DNA from: Solirubrobacteraceae bacterium
Lineage (GTDB): Bacteria > Actinomycetota > Thermoleophilia > Solirubrobacterales > Solirubrobacteraceae
Length of the DNA: 64,000 nt
Assembly: GCA_017882445.1 (NCBI GenBank)
Contig: JADGPK010000004.1
Coordinates: 1 to 64,000, forward strand
Direction of reading: 5' to 3'
Shown here: in pieces, positions 50,084 through 58,477 of the stretch
How the letters are laid out: every line of letters begins with the position of its first letter
How positions within the stretch are numbered: the first letter of the stretch is position 1
The notes under the pieces: generated by a model
What the model was told of the DNA's origin: nothing
Databases searched by the model: none
What the model saw: the letters and a program-made list of their open reading frames with translations, nothing else
Position numbers and translations under genes: made by a program

Positions 50084-50399
50084 AGGGCGACCCAGGCGCC
50101 CGCTGCGCGGCTCAAGCTCCACCGGGCCGCGGACTCGCCCTCATCGGGGGAACCTGAGCCCGAGCGATGGCCACCCGACCCGCGGGACACCACCCAAAGA
50201 CCGAGCACTCGACCGCCATCGCCCCCGAAGCGCTCAAGCCTCACCCCCAGCACGGTCCTCATCGCCCCGACCGGCGCTGCCGCCCACGACCACCCCCACG
50301 CCGTGTTGGAGACCTGGGCTCCTACCTAGGGGCGTGCGGTCCACGCCACGCGGAGCTGTATCCTCGGTCGCTTGCGTGGTCTGGACGCTTGATCGCGGC
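50084..50399. other. Gene-free stretch before the sufT-like gene
   Basis: About 320 very GC-rich bases. Small open frames on both strands (for example minus 50008-50262) have low-complexity Pro/Arg/Gly/Ser products, no ribosome-binding sites and no family. I see no RNA gene here. Confidence 0.5.
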
Positions 50400-50405
50400 T
50401 AGAGT
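50400..50405 (+). promoter_or_regulatory. -10 box (TAGAGT) for the sufT-like gene, leaderless start
   Basis: TAGAGT ends 6 nt before the ATG at 50412, the spacing of a leaderless transcript. The upstream TGGTCT at about the -35 position is a poor match. Confidence 0.4.
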
Positions 50406-50411
50406 GGTCTC

Positions 50412-50726
50412 ATGACCGAGCTTGCAGCCGTGCCCACCGAGGAAGACGTGATGGATGCGCTCTCGAACGTGATCGATCCCGAGCTCGGGCTCGACTTCGT
50501 CGAGCTCGGCCTGATCTACGGGGTGGAGGTCGAGGACGGAAACGTGAAGGTGACCTTCACGCTCACCACGCCCGGCTGCCCGATCGGCCCGCAGGTCAAC
50601 GAACAGATCGAAGAGTTCGTCGGCGAACTGGACGCCGTCAAGACGGTCGAGTCGGAAATGGTCTTCACGCCGGCGTGGTCTCCGGACATGATGAGCGAGG
50701 ACGCCAAGTTCGCGCTCGGCTACTGA
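50412..50726 (+). CDS. DUF59 / MIP18-family metal-sulfur cluster assembly factor (SufT-like)
   Basis: 104 residues. It has the DUF59 pattern DVMDALSNVIDPELGLDFVELGLIYGV and the conserved cysteine C56 in TTPGCPIGP. Members (SufT, PaaD-like, MIP18) help load Fe-S clusters into target proteins. In many actinobacteria sufT ends the suf operon; here it stands alone about 4.6 kb from sufB with its own -10 box. Targets are unknown; IspH and GltBD nearby are Fe-S proteins. Confidence 0.88.
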   Translation: MTELAAVPTEEDVMDALSNVIDPELGLDFVELGLIYGVEVEDGNVKVTFTLTTPGCPIGPQVNEQIEEFVGELDAVKTVESEMVFTPAWSPDMMSEDAKFALGY

Positions 50727-50795
50727 GCGGCACTCTTACTACAGATCCCGCCGGGTCGACGGCACGCGGTGGCCATGCGGCTCGGCGGAGCCGGG

Positions 50796-52223
50796 CTACA
50801 GCGAGACCGGCGCGGGAGCGGGAGCGGCCTCGCGCGCGAGCGCGGTGAGCGTGGCGAGTTCCGATTCGATGTTCTCGCCGATCGCGTCGATGTCCGGCAG
50901 GGCGTCGAAGTCGCCGAGCAGGCCGAAGTTCATCTGGCCGTTGTAGGACATGATGGCGATCGCCAAGGCGTGGTTTTCGGGCAGGAAGGCCACCGGAAAC
51001 GCCTGCAGCATCTCGCGCCCGAGCACGTACAGCGGGAACTGCGGGCCGGGCACGTTGGTGACGATCAGGTTGAACAGGCGCGTGGAGAAGTTCAGGCGCG
51101 AGGCCTGCGCGAGGATGGTCGGCGGAGCGAAGTTCTGGGCGCCGGCGATGACCTCCGCGCCGAGCGCCTGCTTGGACTCCTTCAGGCCGTCCATTGCGCT
51201 GGAGACGAAGCGCAGCCGGTTGAGCGGGCCTGAGATGTAGACCGGCAGCGGTCCGCGCATCACCACGATGCGGTTGCCGCTCGCTTCATGCTGGTCCTCG
51301 CTGCGCACCGACACGGGAACGAGCGCTCGCATCTCGATGCCAGCCGTGTGGCGACCGCGGGAGATCAAGAAGGAGCGCAGGGCTCCCGCGACGACGGCGA
51401 GGACGACGTCGTTGACGGTGCCGCCGAAGGTGTTCTTGACGAGCTTGAGGTCCGCGAGCTGACTGCTCACGCCCACGAATCGCCGGTGCGGTCCGATGGG
51501 GACGTTGAGGGGGGTTTCCGGCGCCGGGTTCAGCCCCGCCCAGAGGATCTCGCCGACGCCCTCGGCCGCTTCGCGCGCGCGCGCCAGGGCTCGCTCGGGG
51601 TGCGCAAGGGCATCCATGGCGCCCTCGGCCAGCGCGAGCCCGGTCCGCACCGCACCCTGCAGTCCCGCGGCGAGCAGGTGTGCGGTTCCTGGTTCGGGGT
51701 GGGGTTTCCATGGGCCTCGGGAGATCGGCAGCGCAGGCGGTTCGGGTGAGAGGTCGAACAGCACCGTCGCCAGATCCACGCCGGCGATGCCGTCGATGAG
51801 GGAGTGGTGGGTCTTGGTGATCAGCGCGAAGCGGTTGTCCTCTAGGCCCTCGATCAGCCACATCTCCCACAGCGGCTTGGAGCGGTCGAGCTGCTGGGAG
51901 AAGATCCGTGCGGTCAGGTCCTGCAACTCCTCCCAGCCCCCTGGCGCGGGCAGGGCGGTGTGGCGCACGTGGTACTCGACGTTGAAGCTCGGATCGTCGA
52001 TCCACACGGGACGCCCGCTGTCCAGCGCGGTATAGGCGAGCTTGTGACGGTAGCGCGGAACGAGATGCAGGCGTCGGCGGATCTGCTCGAGGAACTCATC
52101 CATCGTCGGCGGCGGGCCTTCGACGATCGTGAGTCCGCCGATGTGCATGTGTGAGACGGGTCCCTCCTGATGCAGGAAGGAGGCGTCCACAGGAGTGAGC
52201 CTGTCGAGGTGACGCTGAGGCAT
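50796..52223 (-). CDS. Wax ester synthase / diacylglycerol acyltransferase (WS/DGAT)
   Basis: 475 residues. Bifunctional acyltransferase making triacylglycerol and wax esters for storage lipid. The catalytic HHxxxDG is HHSLIDG (H139-H140...D144-G145). The C-terminal domain includes VNDVVLAVVAGALR and NLIVTNVPGPQFPLYVLG (the PLW-like/N-terminal-of-domain II region). The ATG at 52223 has TACGCT 8 nt upstream. It is divergent from ispH. With plsC elsewhere in the window it fits lipid storage in a soil actinobacterium. Confidence 0.93.
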   Translation of the reverse strand: MPQRHLDRLTPVDASFLHQEGPVSHMHIGGLTIVEGPPPTMDEFLEQIRRRLHLVPRYRHKLAYTALDSGRPVWIDDPSFNVEYHVRHTALPAPGGWEELQDLTARIFSQQLDRSKPLWEMWLIEGLEDNRFALITKTHHSLIDGIAGVDLATVLFDLSPEPPALPISRGPWKPHPEPGTAHLLAAGLQGAVRTGLALAEGAMDALAHPERALARAREAAEGVGEILWAGLNPAPETPLNVPIGPHRRFVGVSSQLADLKLVKNTFGGTVNDVVLAVVAGALRSFLISRGRHTAGIEMRALVPVSVRSEDQHEASGNRIVVMRGPLPVYISGPLNRLRFVSSAMDGLKESKQALGAEVIAGAQNFAPPTILAQASRLNFSTRLFNLIVTNVPGPQFPLYVLGREMLQAFPVAFLPENHALAIAIMSYNGQMNFGLLGDFDALPDIDAIGENIESELATLTALAREAAPAPAPVSL

Positions 52224-52231
52224 CAGCGCTT

Positions 52232-52256
52232 AGCGTACCTGGACGCCCCCTACAAT
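52232..52256. promoter_or_regulatory. Back-to-back leaderless promoters of WS/DGAT and ispH
   Basis: Minus strand: TACGCT (52237-52232) lies 8 nt before the WS/DGAT ATG. Plus strand: TACAAT (52251-52256) lies 7 nt before the GTG at 52264 and overlaps the ATG at 52255. This argues that the ATG at 52255 is part of the -10 box and that ispH starts at the GTG. Confidence 0.5.
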
Positions 52257-52263
52257 GACACCT

Positions 52264-53226
52264 GTGTCCAACACCGTCGAGAAGCTGCTGCTGGCTGCCC
52301 CGCGCGGCTACTGCGCGGGAGTCGATCGCGCGGTGCAGACGGTCGAACGCGCGCTCGAGATCCACGACGCGCCCGTGTACGTGCGCAAGGAGATCGTGCA
52401 CAACAAGCACGTCGTTGAGCGGCTGCGCGAGCGCGGGGCGATCTTCGTCGATGAGCACACCGAAGTGCCCGAGGGCGCGGTGTGCGTGTTCTCGGCGCAC
52501 GGCGTCGCGCCCAGCGTGCGTTCGGGCTCCCGCGAGCGGAGCCTGCACACCATCGATGCCACCTGTCCGCTCGTCACGAAGGTCCACCGCGAGGCCGTCC
52601 GCTTCGCCGAGGACGGCTACACGATCGTGCTCGTCGGCCACGACGGCCACGAGGAGGTCGAAGGCACGATGGGCGAGGCGCCCGATCGAATCGTGCTCGT
52701 CCAGAGCGAGCAGGACGTCGAGGCGCTCGAGATCGAGGACCCAGAGCGCGTGGCGTACATAACTCAGACCACGCTGGCCGTGAACGAAACGAGCTTGATT
52801 CTCGCCCGTCTGCGCGAGCGGTTTCCCAACATCGTCGGCCCGCGCACCGATGACATCTGCTACGCCACCACCAACCGCCAGGCGGCGGTCAGGCAGATGG
52901 CGGCGCTCTGCGACCTGATGCTGGTGGTCGGCTCGCGCAACTCCTCCAACTCCGTGCGTCTGGTCGAGGTGGCTCGCGACTGTGGCGCCGAGGCTCACCT
53001 GATCGACAATGCCGGGGAGGTCCAGGAGGGGTGGCTCACCGGTGCGCGCGTCGTTGGCATCTCCTCGGGAGCCAGCGCGCCCGAGGACCTCGTCGCGGAC
53101 CTCGTCGACTTCTTTCGCGCGCGCGGCGTGATGGACATCTCGGAGTTCGAAGTGATCCGCGAGGACGTCCGCTTCATGCTTCCCAAGCAGATCCGCGAGG
53201 CTGTCAGCGCCGGCGAGGCCTCCTGA
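52264..53226 (+). CDS. ispH: 4-hydroxy-3-methylbut-2-enyl diphosphate reductase
   Basis: 320 residues from GTG 52264; an ATG three codons upstream at 52255 is the alternative but lies inside the -10 box. It catalyses the last step of the MEP isoprenoid pathway, HMBPP to IPP and DMAPP, using a 4Fe-4S cluster. The three cluster cysteines are in GYCAGV (C17), DATCPLV (about C101) and DDICYATTNRQ (about C199). The TNRQ and NSSNS substrate motifs are intact. It is divergent from WS/DGAT, and the metallophosphoesterase gene begins 70 bp downstream. Confidence 0.96.
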   Translation: MSNTVEKLLLAAPRGYCAGVDRAVQTVERALEIHDAPVYVRKEIVHNKHVVERLRERGAIFVDEHTEVPEGAVCVFSAHGVAPSVRSGSRERSLHTIDATCPLVTKVHREAVRFAEDGYTIVLVGHDGHEEVEGTMGEAPDRIVLVQSEQDVEALEIEDPERVAYITQTTLAVNETSLILARLRERFPNIVGPRTDDICYATTNRQAAVRQMAALCDLMLVVGSRNSSNSVRLVEVARDCGAEAHLIDNAGEVQEGWLTGARVVGISSGASAPEDLVADLVDFFRARGVMDISEFEVIREDVRFMLPKQIREAVSAGEAS

Positions 53227-53296
53227 TCCGTCCCGGCGGCGGGGCGGTGCGCTCGGCGCCCGCTCGCCCGATCCACTCCCGCGCGAGTCCTCCGCC

Positions 53297-54487
53297 ATGC
53301 GCACGCTGATTCTCTCCGACCTGCACCTCGGCAGCGTCTCGGACACCGACCTTCTCCGTCGCGCCGAGCTGCGCGTCCCCCTGCTGGAAGCCATCGCCGA
53401 CGTCGATCGCGTGGTCCTGCTCGGCGACGTGCTCGAGCTTCGCCAGGGTCCGCTGCGCGAGGCGATGGCCGCCGCTCGCCCGTTCTTCGAGGATCTCGGC
53501 CGCGCGCTCGCCGGCCGCGAGCTCATCATCACCGCCGGCAACCACGATCACGCGCTGGTCGAACCGTGGCTGGCCGGTCGCGGCGCGGAGGTCGAGCCGC
53601 CGCCGCTTGGAGTCGAGCAGCTGCTGGAAGCGGCGCAGGTCTCGCCGGCGTTCGAGCGGATCGCCGGCTGGGCGTCTGGGGCCCGGGTCCGCGTCGCTTA
53701 CCCGGGGCTGTGGGTGCGTCCGGACGTGTACGCCACCCACGGCCACTATCTGGACTGTCATCTGACCATCCCGACGCTCGAGCGCCTGAGCGTCGCGGCC
53801 ATGAGCCGCATGTTGGGAAGACCGCCCGACACGTTCACGCGCGTCGAGGACTACGAGGCGATGGGCGCTCCCGTCTTCGCCTGGCGGGACGCGGTCGCCA
53901 GGGATGCCCACACGGGCAACGCGCTGAACGGGATCGCGACGGTCGCCGCGTGGCGGACGCTCCGGGGCAGGCGGGATGGGGAGGAGTCAGGGGCGGGTGT
54001 GAGGAGGGGATCTCGCCGCTTCGGCCGCCGCGCGGCATTCCGGGCTCTGCGCGCACGCGCCATGGTCGTCGCGTTTCCCCTTGCCGTGGCTGGCCTCAAC
54101 CGCGCCGGGCTGGGGCCGTTGAGCGCGCGCATCTCGACGAGCGAGCTGCGTCGCGCCGGACTGCGCGCGATGGGCGAGGTGGCGGCGCGGCTCGAGCTCG
54201 CAGACGCCTACGTGGTGTTCGGGCACACGCACCGCACGGGGCCGCTCCCCGGCGATGACCAGGACGAGTGGCTGGGGCCCCGGGGCGCGCGTCTCGTCAA
54301 CGCGGGCAGCTGGACCTACTCTCCGATCTTCCTCACCGCGACGCCGGGAGAGAGCCCCTACTGGCCGGGCGGATGCGTGCTCGTAGAGGACTCGGGGCCG
54401 CCTGTGGTCATGCGGCTCCTGCAGGACCTCACGCACGCGCAGATCAGACCGCCGGAGCGCGATCCGCTCACACGATCCCCGGCGTGA
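53297..54487 (+). CDS. Calcineurin-like metallophosphoesterase
   Basis: 396 residues. The two-metal phosphoesterase motifs are present: DLHLG (residues 8-12), GDVLE near 45, GNHDH near 80, HGHY near 155 and GHTHR near 312. A basic insertion of about 100 residues rich in Arg and Gly lies between the fourth and fifth motifs. This is longer than single-domain family members (about 250). It could hydrolyse phosphomonoesters or nucleotides; the substrate is unknown. The 3' end overlaps the convergent thioredoxin-fold gene by 20 bp. Confidence 0.85.
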   Translation: MRTLILSDLHLGSVSDTDLLRRAELRVPLLEAIADVDRVVLLGDVLELRQGPLREAMAAARPFFEDLGRALAGRELIITAGNHDHALVEPWLAGRGAEVEPPPLGVEQLLEAAQVSPAFERIAGWASGARVRVAYPGLWVRPDVYATHGHYLDCHLTIPTLERLSVAAMSRMLGRPPDTFTRVEDYEAMGAPVFAWRDAVARDAHTGNALNGIATVAAWRTLRGRRDGEESGAGVRRGSRRFGRRAAFRALRARAMVVAFPLAVAGLNRAGLGPLSARISTSELRRAGLRAMGEVAARLELADAYVVFGHTHRTGPLPGDDQDEWLGPRGARLVNAGSWTYSPIFLTATPGESPYWPGGCVLVEDSGPPVVMRLLQDLTHAQIRPPERDPLTRSPA

Positions 54488-55226
54488 AGCAGGTCGCCAG
54501 GCACCTCACGCCCGCTCCGATCTCGAGCTCCAGCACGCCCGCGGTGTGGCGAGCGTGCTCGAGCAGGCAGTAGGCGCCGGGGTGCTCGACGACGAACTCC
54601 CTGCCGGCGCCTGCGTCGCCGCCGTTGACCTTCACGGTTCCCGCGCCGTCCAGCACCGCCCACACCTCTCCGGCCTCATACGGGCCGGAGTAGGCGCCAG
54701 GCCTCTCGGCGCTCTGGGCGTGGAGCAGCGCGTCGGGCGCGTCCGCGGCACGCATCGGCGCCACAGGCTCGCGCTCGACGCCGAGAAGCTCCTGGATCGC
54801 CAGCTCGGTTTCCGCGTAGGCGCCCTCGCCATGGTGGTAGTCGAACAGGCGGGCACGTCCGTCGAACAGGTAGCGCGCCGGCCAGCCCTCGTTGCCGTAG
54901 TCCTGCCAGACCTCCAGCTCGCTGTCGATGAGCACCGGGTAGTCGATGCCCAGGCGCGCGACCGCATCCCTGACCGCCTGCTCATCGCGCGATGGGTCAA
55001 AGCCGGGGCAGTGCACGCCGATCACGCGCAGGCCCAGTCCCGCGTAACGCTCGTGCCACGCCTGCAGGTAGGGCAGCGTATGCAGCGAGTTCGGACGGCA
55101 GAAGTCCCAGAACTCGACCAGCATGGGCCTGCCGCGCTGGATGCTCGCCTGCGGCCCCGTCACGTTCACCCACGGCAGCCGTGTGGGAAACAACGGTGCG
55201 ACGATCGTGTCAACAGGAGCGCGCAT
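54468..55226 (-). CDS. Thioredoxin-fold (DipZ/TlpA-like) protein lacking the CxxC motif
   Basis: 252 residues from the ATG at 55226. The N-terminal redoxin domain (about 5-150) aligns with the C-terminal part of DipZ proteins (VEFWDF...TLPYLQAWHERYAGLGLRVIGVH). However, the segment that normally holds CINC reads CRPNS, so only one shifted Cys remains and classic dithiol activity is unlikely. The C-terminal part (about 165-252) is beta-rich and carries three cysteines. No signal peptide is seen. A role as a chaperone-like or peroxidatic protein is possible but unproven. It is not in the suf operon, lying 143 bp downstream of sufB on the same strand. Confidence 0.75.
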   Translation of the reverse strand: MRAPVDTIVAPLFPTRLPWVNVTGPQASIQRGRPMLVEFWDFCRPNSLHTLPYLQAWHERYAGLGLRVIGVHCPGFDPSRDEQAVRDAVARLGIDYPVLIDSELEVWQDYGNEGWPARYLFDGRARLFDYHHGEGAYAETELAIQELLGVEREPVAPMRAADAPDALLHAQSAERPGAYSGPYEAGEVWAVLDGAGTVKVNGGDAGAGREFVVEHPGAYCLLEHARHTAGVLELEIGAGVRCLATCFTPGIV

Positions 55227-55369
55227 TGCAAGGCGGTCAAGCGCCGCCCCTGAGGGGCGGGAGTCGCAAGTCTGACAAGGACGCACCCTGATGGGCACAG
55301 GCAGGTCGCGTGGCGTGCAATAGCACGCGAGCGACCGAGGACGCCGTCAGACGCAGCGAATCGCGTCCC

Positions 55370-56770
55370 TCAGCCGATGGAGCCGACCATCTCCAGCTGA
55401 ATCAGCCGGTTGAGCTCGACCGCGTACTCCATCGGCAGCTCCTTGGTGACCGGCTCGATGAAGCCGTTGACGATCATCGCCGCCGCCTCGTCCTCGGTGA
55501 ACCCGCGCGAGCCCATGTAGAACAGCTGGTCGTCGGAGATGCGCCCCACGGTGGCCTCGTGCGCGACGGTCACGTGAGGGTTCTGGATCTGGATGTCCGG
55601 CCACGTGTCAGAGCGCGATTCGCCATCCATCATCAGTCCGTCGCACTGGACGCGGGCTTTGGAACCGGCGGAGTTCGTGCCCATCTTGACAAGTCCGCGG
55701 TAGCCCATGATCCCGCCGTCCTTGGAGATCGACTTGGCGAGGATGTTCGACGTCGTGTTCGGCGCCAGGTGCACGACCTTCGCGCCGGTGTCCTTGTGCA
55801 CGCCTTTGCCGGCCACGCCCACGTTGAGGTGGTCGGCGCGCGCCCCCTCGCCCATCAGGAACGAGCCGGGGTAGAGCATCACGTACTTGGCTCCCATCGA
55901 CCCGCCGACCCACTCGACCGTGCCGTTGGCGTCGACCACGGCGCGCTTGGTGTTGAGGTTGTAGACGTCCTTCGACCAGTTCTGCACGGTCGTGTAGCGC
56001 GCCTTGGCGCCCTCGTGCACGAAGATCTCGACCACGGCCGAGTGCATTGAGTTGACGCTGTAGGTCTGAGCGGTGCAGCCCTCGATGTAGTTCACCTCCG
56101 AGCCCTCGTCGGCGACGATCAGGGTGTGCTCGAAGGTGCCCTCGCCGGCGCCCTCCATGCGGAAGTAGGACTGCAGCGGCAGGTCGCACTTGACGCCCTT
56201 GGGGATGTAGCAGAAGGCCCCGCCCGACCACACGGCGCCGTGGAGCGCGGAGAACTTGTTGTCCTGCGGCGGCACGCATTTGTTCATGAAGTACTTCTGC
56301 ACTAGCTCCGGGTACTCGGTGATCGCGGTGTCCATCGAGCAGAACAGGATCCCCTGCTTGGCGTACTCCTCCTTGAGGCCCTCGTACACGGGCTCCTGGC
56401 GCCACACGCCCACGACGCCCGCGAGGTGCTCGCGCTCGGCCTGGGGGATGCCGAGATCCTCGTAGGTCTGCTTCATCTCGGCCGGGACGTCGTCCCAGCT
56501 GTTGAAGCGCCCTGCGGTGGGAGGCGAGTAGAGGACGAGGTCGTCGAGGTTCAGGCCGCTCAGATCCGGTCCCCAGGTGGGGATGGGCTTGCGTTCGAAG
56601 ATTTCAAGCGACTTGATCCGCTTCTCGGCCATCCAGTCGGGCTCGCCCTTGATCTTGGAGAGCTCGCTGACGACCTCGCGTGAGATGCCCTGACGAGCGC
56701 GCAGCTGACCCTGGTCGTCCTCGACGATCGGGCTGGGCTTGGCGATCTTCGTGCGGTCAATCGTGGCCAT
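55370..56770 (-). CDS. sufB: Fe-S cluster assembly scaffold protein SufB
   Basis: 466 residues from the ATG at 56770, with AAGGAG upstream. Core SufBCD scaffold subunit on which clusters are built. Family features include KYFMNKCVPPQDNKF, CYIPKGVKCDLPL, the GCTAQTYS cysteine and TDSTWPD-type C-terminal SDTWPDIQIQNP. The long beta-helix core and C-terminal helices (GFTEDEAAAMIVNGF) are intact. It is the last gene of the suf cluster, whereas in most operons it precedes sufD and sufC. It may have its own promoter (TACAAT, 56826-56821). Confidence 0.95.
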   Translation of the reverse strand: MATIDRTKIAKPSPIVEDDQGQLRARQGISREVVSELSKIKGEPDWMAEKRIKSLEIFERKPIPTWGPDLSGLNLDDLVLYSPPTAGRFNSWDDVPAEMKQTYEDLGIPQAEREHLAGVVGVWRQEPVYEGLKEEYAKQGILFCSMDTAITEYPELVQKYFMNKCVPPQDNKFSALHGAVWSGGAFCYIPKGVKCDLPLQSYFRMEGAGEGTFEHTLIVADEGSEVNYIEGCTAQTYSVNSMHSAVVEIFVHEGAKARYTTVQNWSKDVYNLNTKRAVVDANGTVEWVGGSMGAKYVMLYPGSFLMGEGARADHLNVGVAGKGVHKDTGAKVVHLAPNTTSNILAKSISKDGGIMGYRGLVKMGTNSAGSKARVQCDGLMMDGESRSDTWPDIQIQNPHVTVAHEATVGRISDDQLFYMGSRGFTEDEAAAMIVNGFIEPVTKELPMEYAVELNRLIQLEMVGSIG

Positions 56771-56820
56771 GGGGCTCCTTGCTGCCGGTCGCTCAGAGAA
56801 TCCTGTGCTGTGAAGTAGGA

Positions 56821-56826
56821 ATTGTA
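56821..56826 (-). promoter_or_regulatory. Possible internal -10 box (TACAAT) upstream of sufB
   Basis: On the minus strand TACAAT lies about 50 nt before the sufB ATG in the 65-bp sufU-sufB gap. There is no good -35 hexamer at 17 bp. It is the only sizeable gap inside the suf cluster, so separate control of sufB is possible. Confidence 0.3.
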
Positions 56827-56835
56827 TCGCGGGCG

Positions 56836-57216
56836 TCAGGTCGGCCAGGCGTGATCGCCGGTGACCGCGCCGCGGACGACCTTCAGGTTGAGCAGGGCGC
56901 ACTTGCGCCGCGTGGCCGAGACGGGAATGCCGAGCAGGTCGATCATCCAGTCGGCGTCCAGCTGTTCGACCTCCGCCAGTGTCATGCCCTTGAGCTCCTC
57001 CGAGGCGATCGACGCGGCGGCCTGGGAGATGGCGCAACCGTGGCCCTGGAAGCGGAGATCCACTATGCGCTCGTCGCACACGCGGATGTGCACGCCGAGC
57101 TCGTCGCCGCAGAGCGGGTTGTGCTCGAGGGCCTCCAGATCGTGAGGCTCGAGCTCGCCGAAGTTGCGCGGCTGCTTGTAGTGGTCGAGGATGTAGTCGC
57201 GGTAGAGGTCGTCCAT
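56836..57216 (-). CDS. sufU: Fe-S cluster assembly sulfur-transfer protein SufU
   Basis: 126 residues from the ATG at 57216. The zinc/sulfur ligands of SufU are present: C36 and D38 in NPLCGDEL, C61 in GHGCAIS and C106 in RRKCALL. SufU takes persulfide from SufS and feeds it to SufBCD. The segment GKPLCGDE-type and the SEELKGMTLAEVE helix are typical. It begins 13 bp after the sufS stop, so the two are co-transcribed and their products are obligate partners. Confidence 0.95.
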   Translation of the reverse strand: MDDLYRDYILDHYKQPRNFGELEPHDLEALEHNPLCGDELGVHIRVCDERIVDLRFQGHGCAISQAAASIASEELKGMTLAEVEQLDADWMIDLLGIPVSATRRKCALLNLKVVRGAVTGDHAWPT

Positions 57217-57229
57217 GGTCGTCACCTGT

Positions 57230-58477
57230 TCACGGTGCGTCGAGCGCGAACACCTCGCGCGCGGCCAGCAGGGCGTCGATGAGAGCGTCGATGTCCGAAC
57301 GGTCGTTGTAGACGCCCACGCTCGCGCGGGCTGTCGCCCCCACGCCGAGGCAGCGCATGAGCGGCTGGGCGCAGTGGTGCCCGGCCCGTATGCACACGCC
57401 CGAGCGGCTGACCAGCTCGGCCACGTCATGGGGGTGCAGGCCCCCGATCGTGAACGATGCCAACGCGCCTCTGCCGTCGGCCTCGGGAGGGCCGACCACG
57501 CGCAGGTCCGGAACGCGCGCCAGGCCCTCGAGCATGTATGCGGTCAGCGAGCGCTCGTGCTCGCGCACGCGGTCCATCCCGAGCGCGGACAGGTAGTCGA
57601 CGGCCGCACCCAGGCCGACCGCCTCGGCGACCATCGGCGTCCCCGCTTCGAACTTCCACGGCAGCTCGTTCCAGGTCGCGCTCTGGAAGTCGACCGATGC
57701 GATCATGTCGCCGCCGGTCAGGAAGGGCTCCATCTCCTGGAGGATCTCGCCGCGGCCGTGCAGCACGCCGATGCCCATCGGCCCGAGCGCCTTGTGACCC
57801 GTCCAGCCATAGAAGTCGGCGCCGATCTGCTCGACGTCGACGGCCATCTGAGGCACTGCCTGGGCTCCGTCCACCAGCGAGACGGCGCCGGCGGCGCGTA
57901 CGCGCGCGGTCATCTCAGCGACGGGGTTGATCGTGCCCAGGACGTTGGAGACGTGGGCGAAGGCCACGAGGCGCACGTCGCCTCGGGCCAGCTCGGCGTC
58001 CAGCGCCGACAGCGACAGCTCTCCGCGATCGTCGACCTCGAGGTAGCGCAGCGTCGCTCCCCGCTCGCGGCACAGCACCTGCCAGGGGACGATGTTCGCG
58101 TGGTGCTCCATCTGGGTGATGAGCACCGCGTCGCCTGGACCGATGTTCGCCCGACCCCAGGAGTAGGCGACGAGGTTGATCGCCTCGGTCACGTTCTTGG
58201 TGAAGATCGTCGTCTGCGGCGTGGCGCCCGTGAAGGCCGCGATCTGCGCGCGCGCGCTCTCGAAGGCCGCGTCGGCCTCCTGTGCGAGCGGATAGACGCC
58301 GCGGTGCACGTTCGCGTTGTGGTCGCGCAGGTGTCCGGCGAGCGCGTCGATCACGACCTGCGGCTTCTGGGACGTCGCCCCCGAGTCCAGGTAGATGAGC
58401 GGGCGCTCGTCCGGGCGCCCGGCGAAGATCGGGAAGTCCGCCCTGACCCCCAGGGTGCTCTCAGCGACTGATGGCAT
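57230..58477 (-). CDS. sufS: Cysteine desulfurase SufS
   Basis: 415 residues from the ATG at 58477. PLP enzyme that removes sulfur from cysteine. The PLP lysine is in DFYGWTGHKALGP and the persulfide cysteine in RAGHHCAQPL. The N-terminus (LIYLDSGATSQKPQ) and EHHANIVPWQ motif are those of group II desulfurases. The start overlaps the sufD stop by 17 bp, and sufU follows, so SufD-SufS-SufU are translated as a unit. Confidence 0.95.
   Translation of the reverse strand: MPSVAESTLGVRADFPIFAGRPDERPLIYLDSGATSQKPQVVIDALAGHLRDHNANVHRGVYPLAQEADAAFESARAQIAAFTGATPQTTIFTKNVTEAINLVAYSWGRANIGPGDAVLITQMEHHANIVPWQVLCRERGATLRYLEVDDRGELSLSALDAELARGDVRLVAFAHVSNVLGTINPVAEMTARVRAAGAVSLVDGAQAVPQMAVDVEQIGADFYGWTGHKALGPMGIGVLHGRGEILQEMEPFLTGGDMIASVDFQSATWNELPWKFEAGTPMVAEAVGLGAAVDYLSALGMDRVREHERSLTAYMLEGLARVPDLRVVGPPEADGRGALASFTIGGLHPHDVAELVSRSGVCIRAGHHCAQPLMRCLGVGATARASVGVYNDRSDIDALIDALLAAREVFALDAP

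Noticed and set aside
50008-50262. 84-residue minus-strand frame after the secreted pair
   Set aside because: Low-complexity product, no ribosome-binding site, and it begins inside the gene-free stretch with the inverted repeat.
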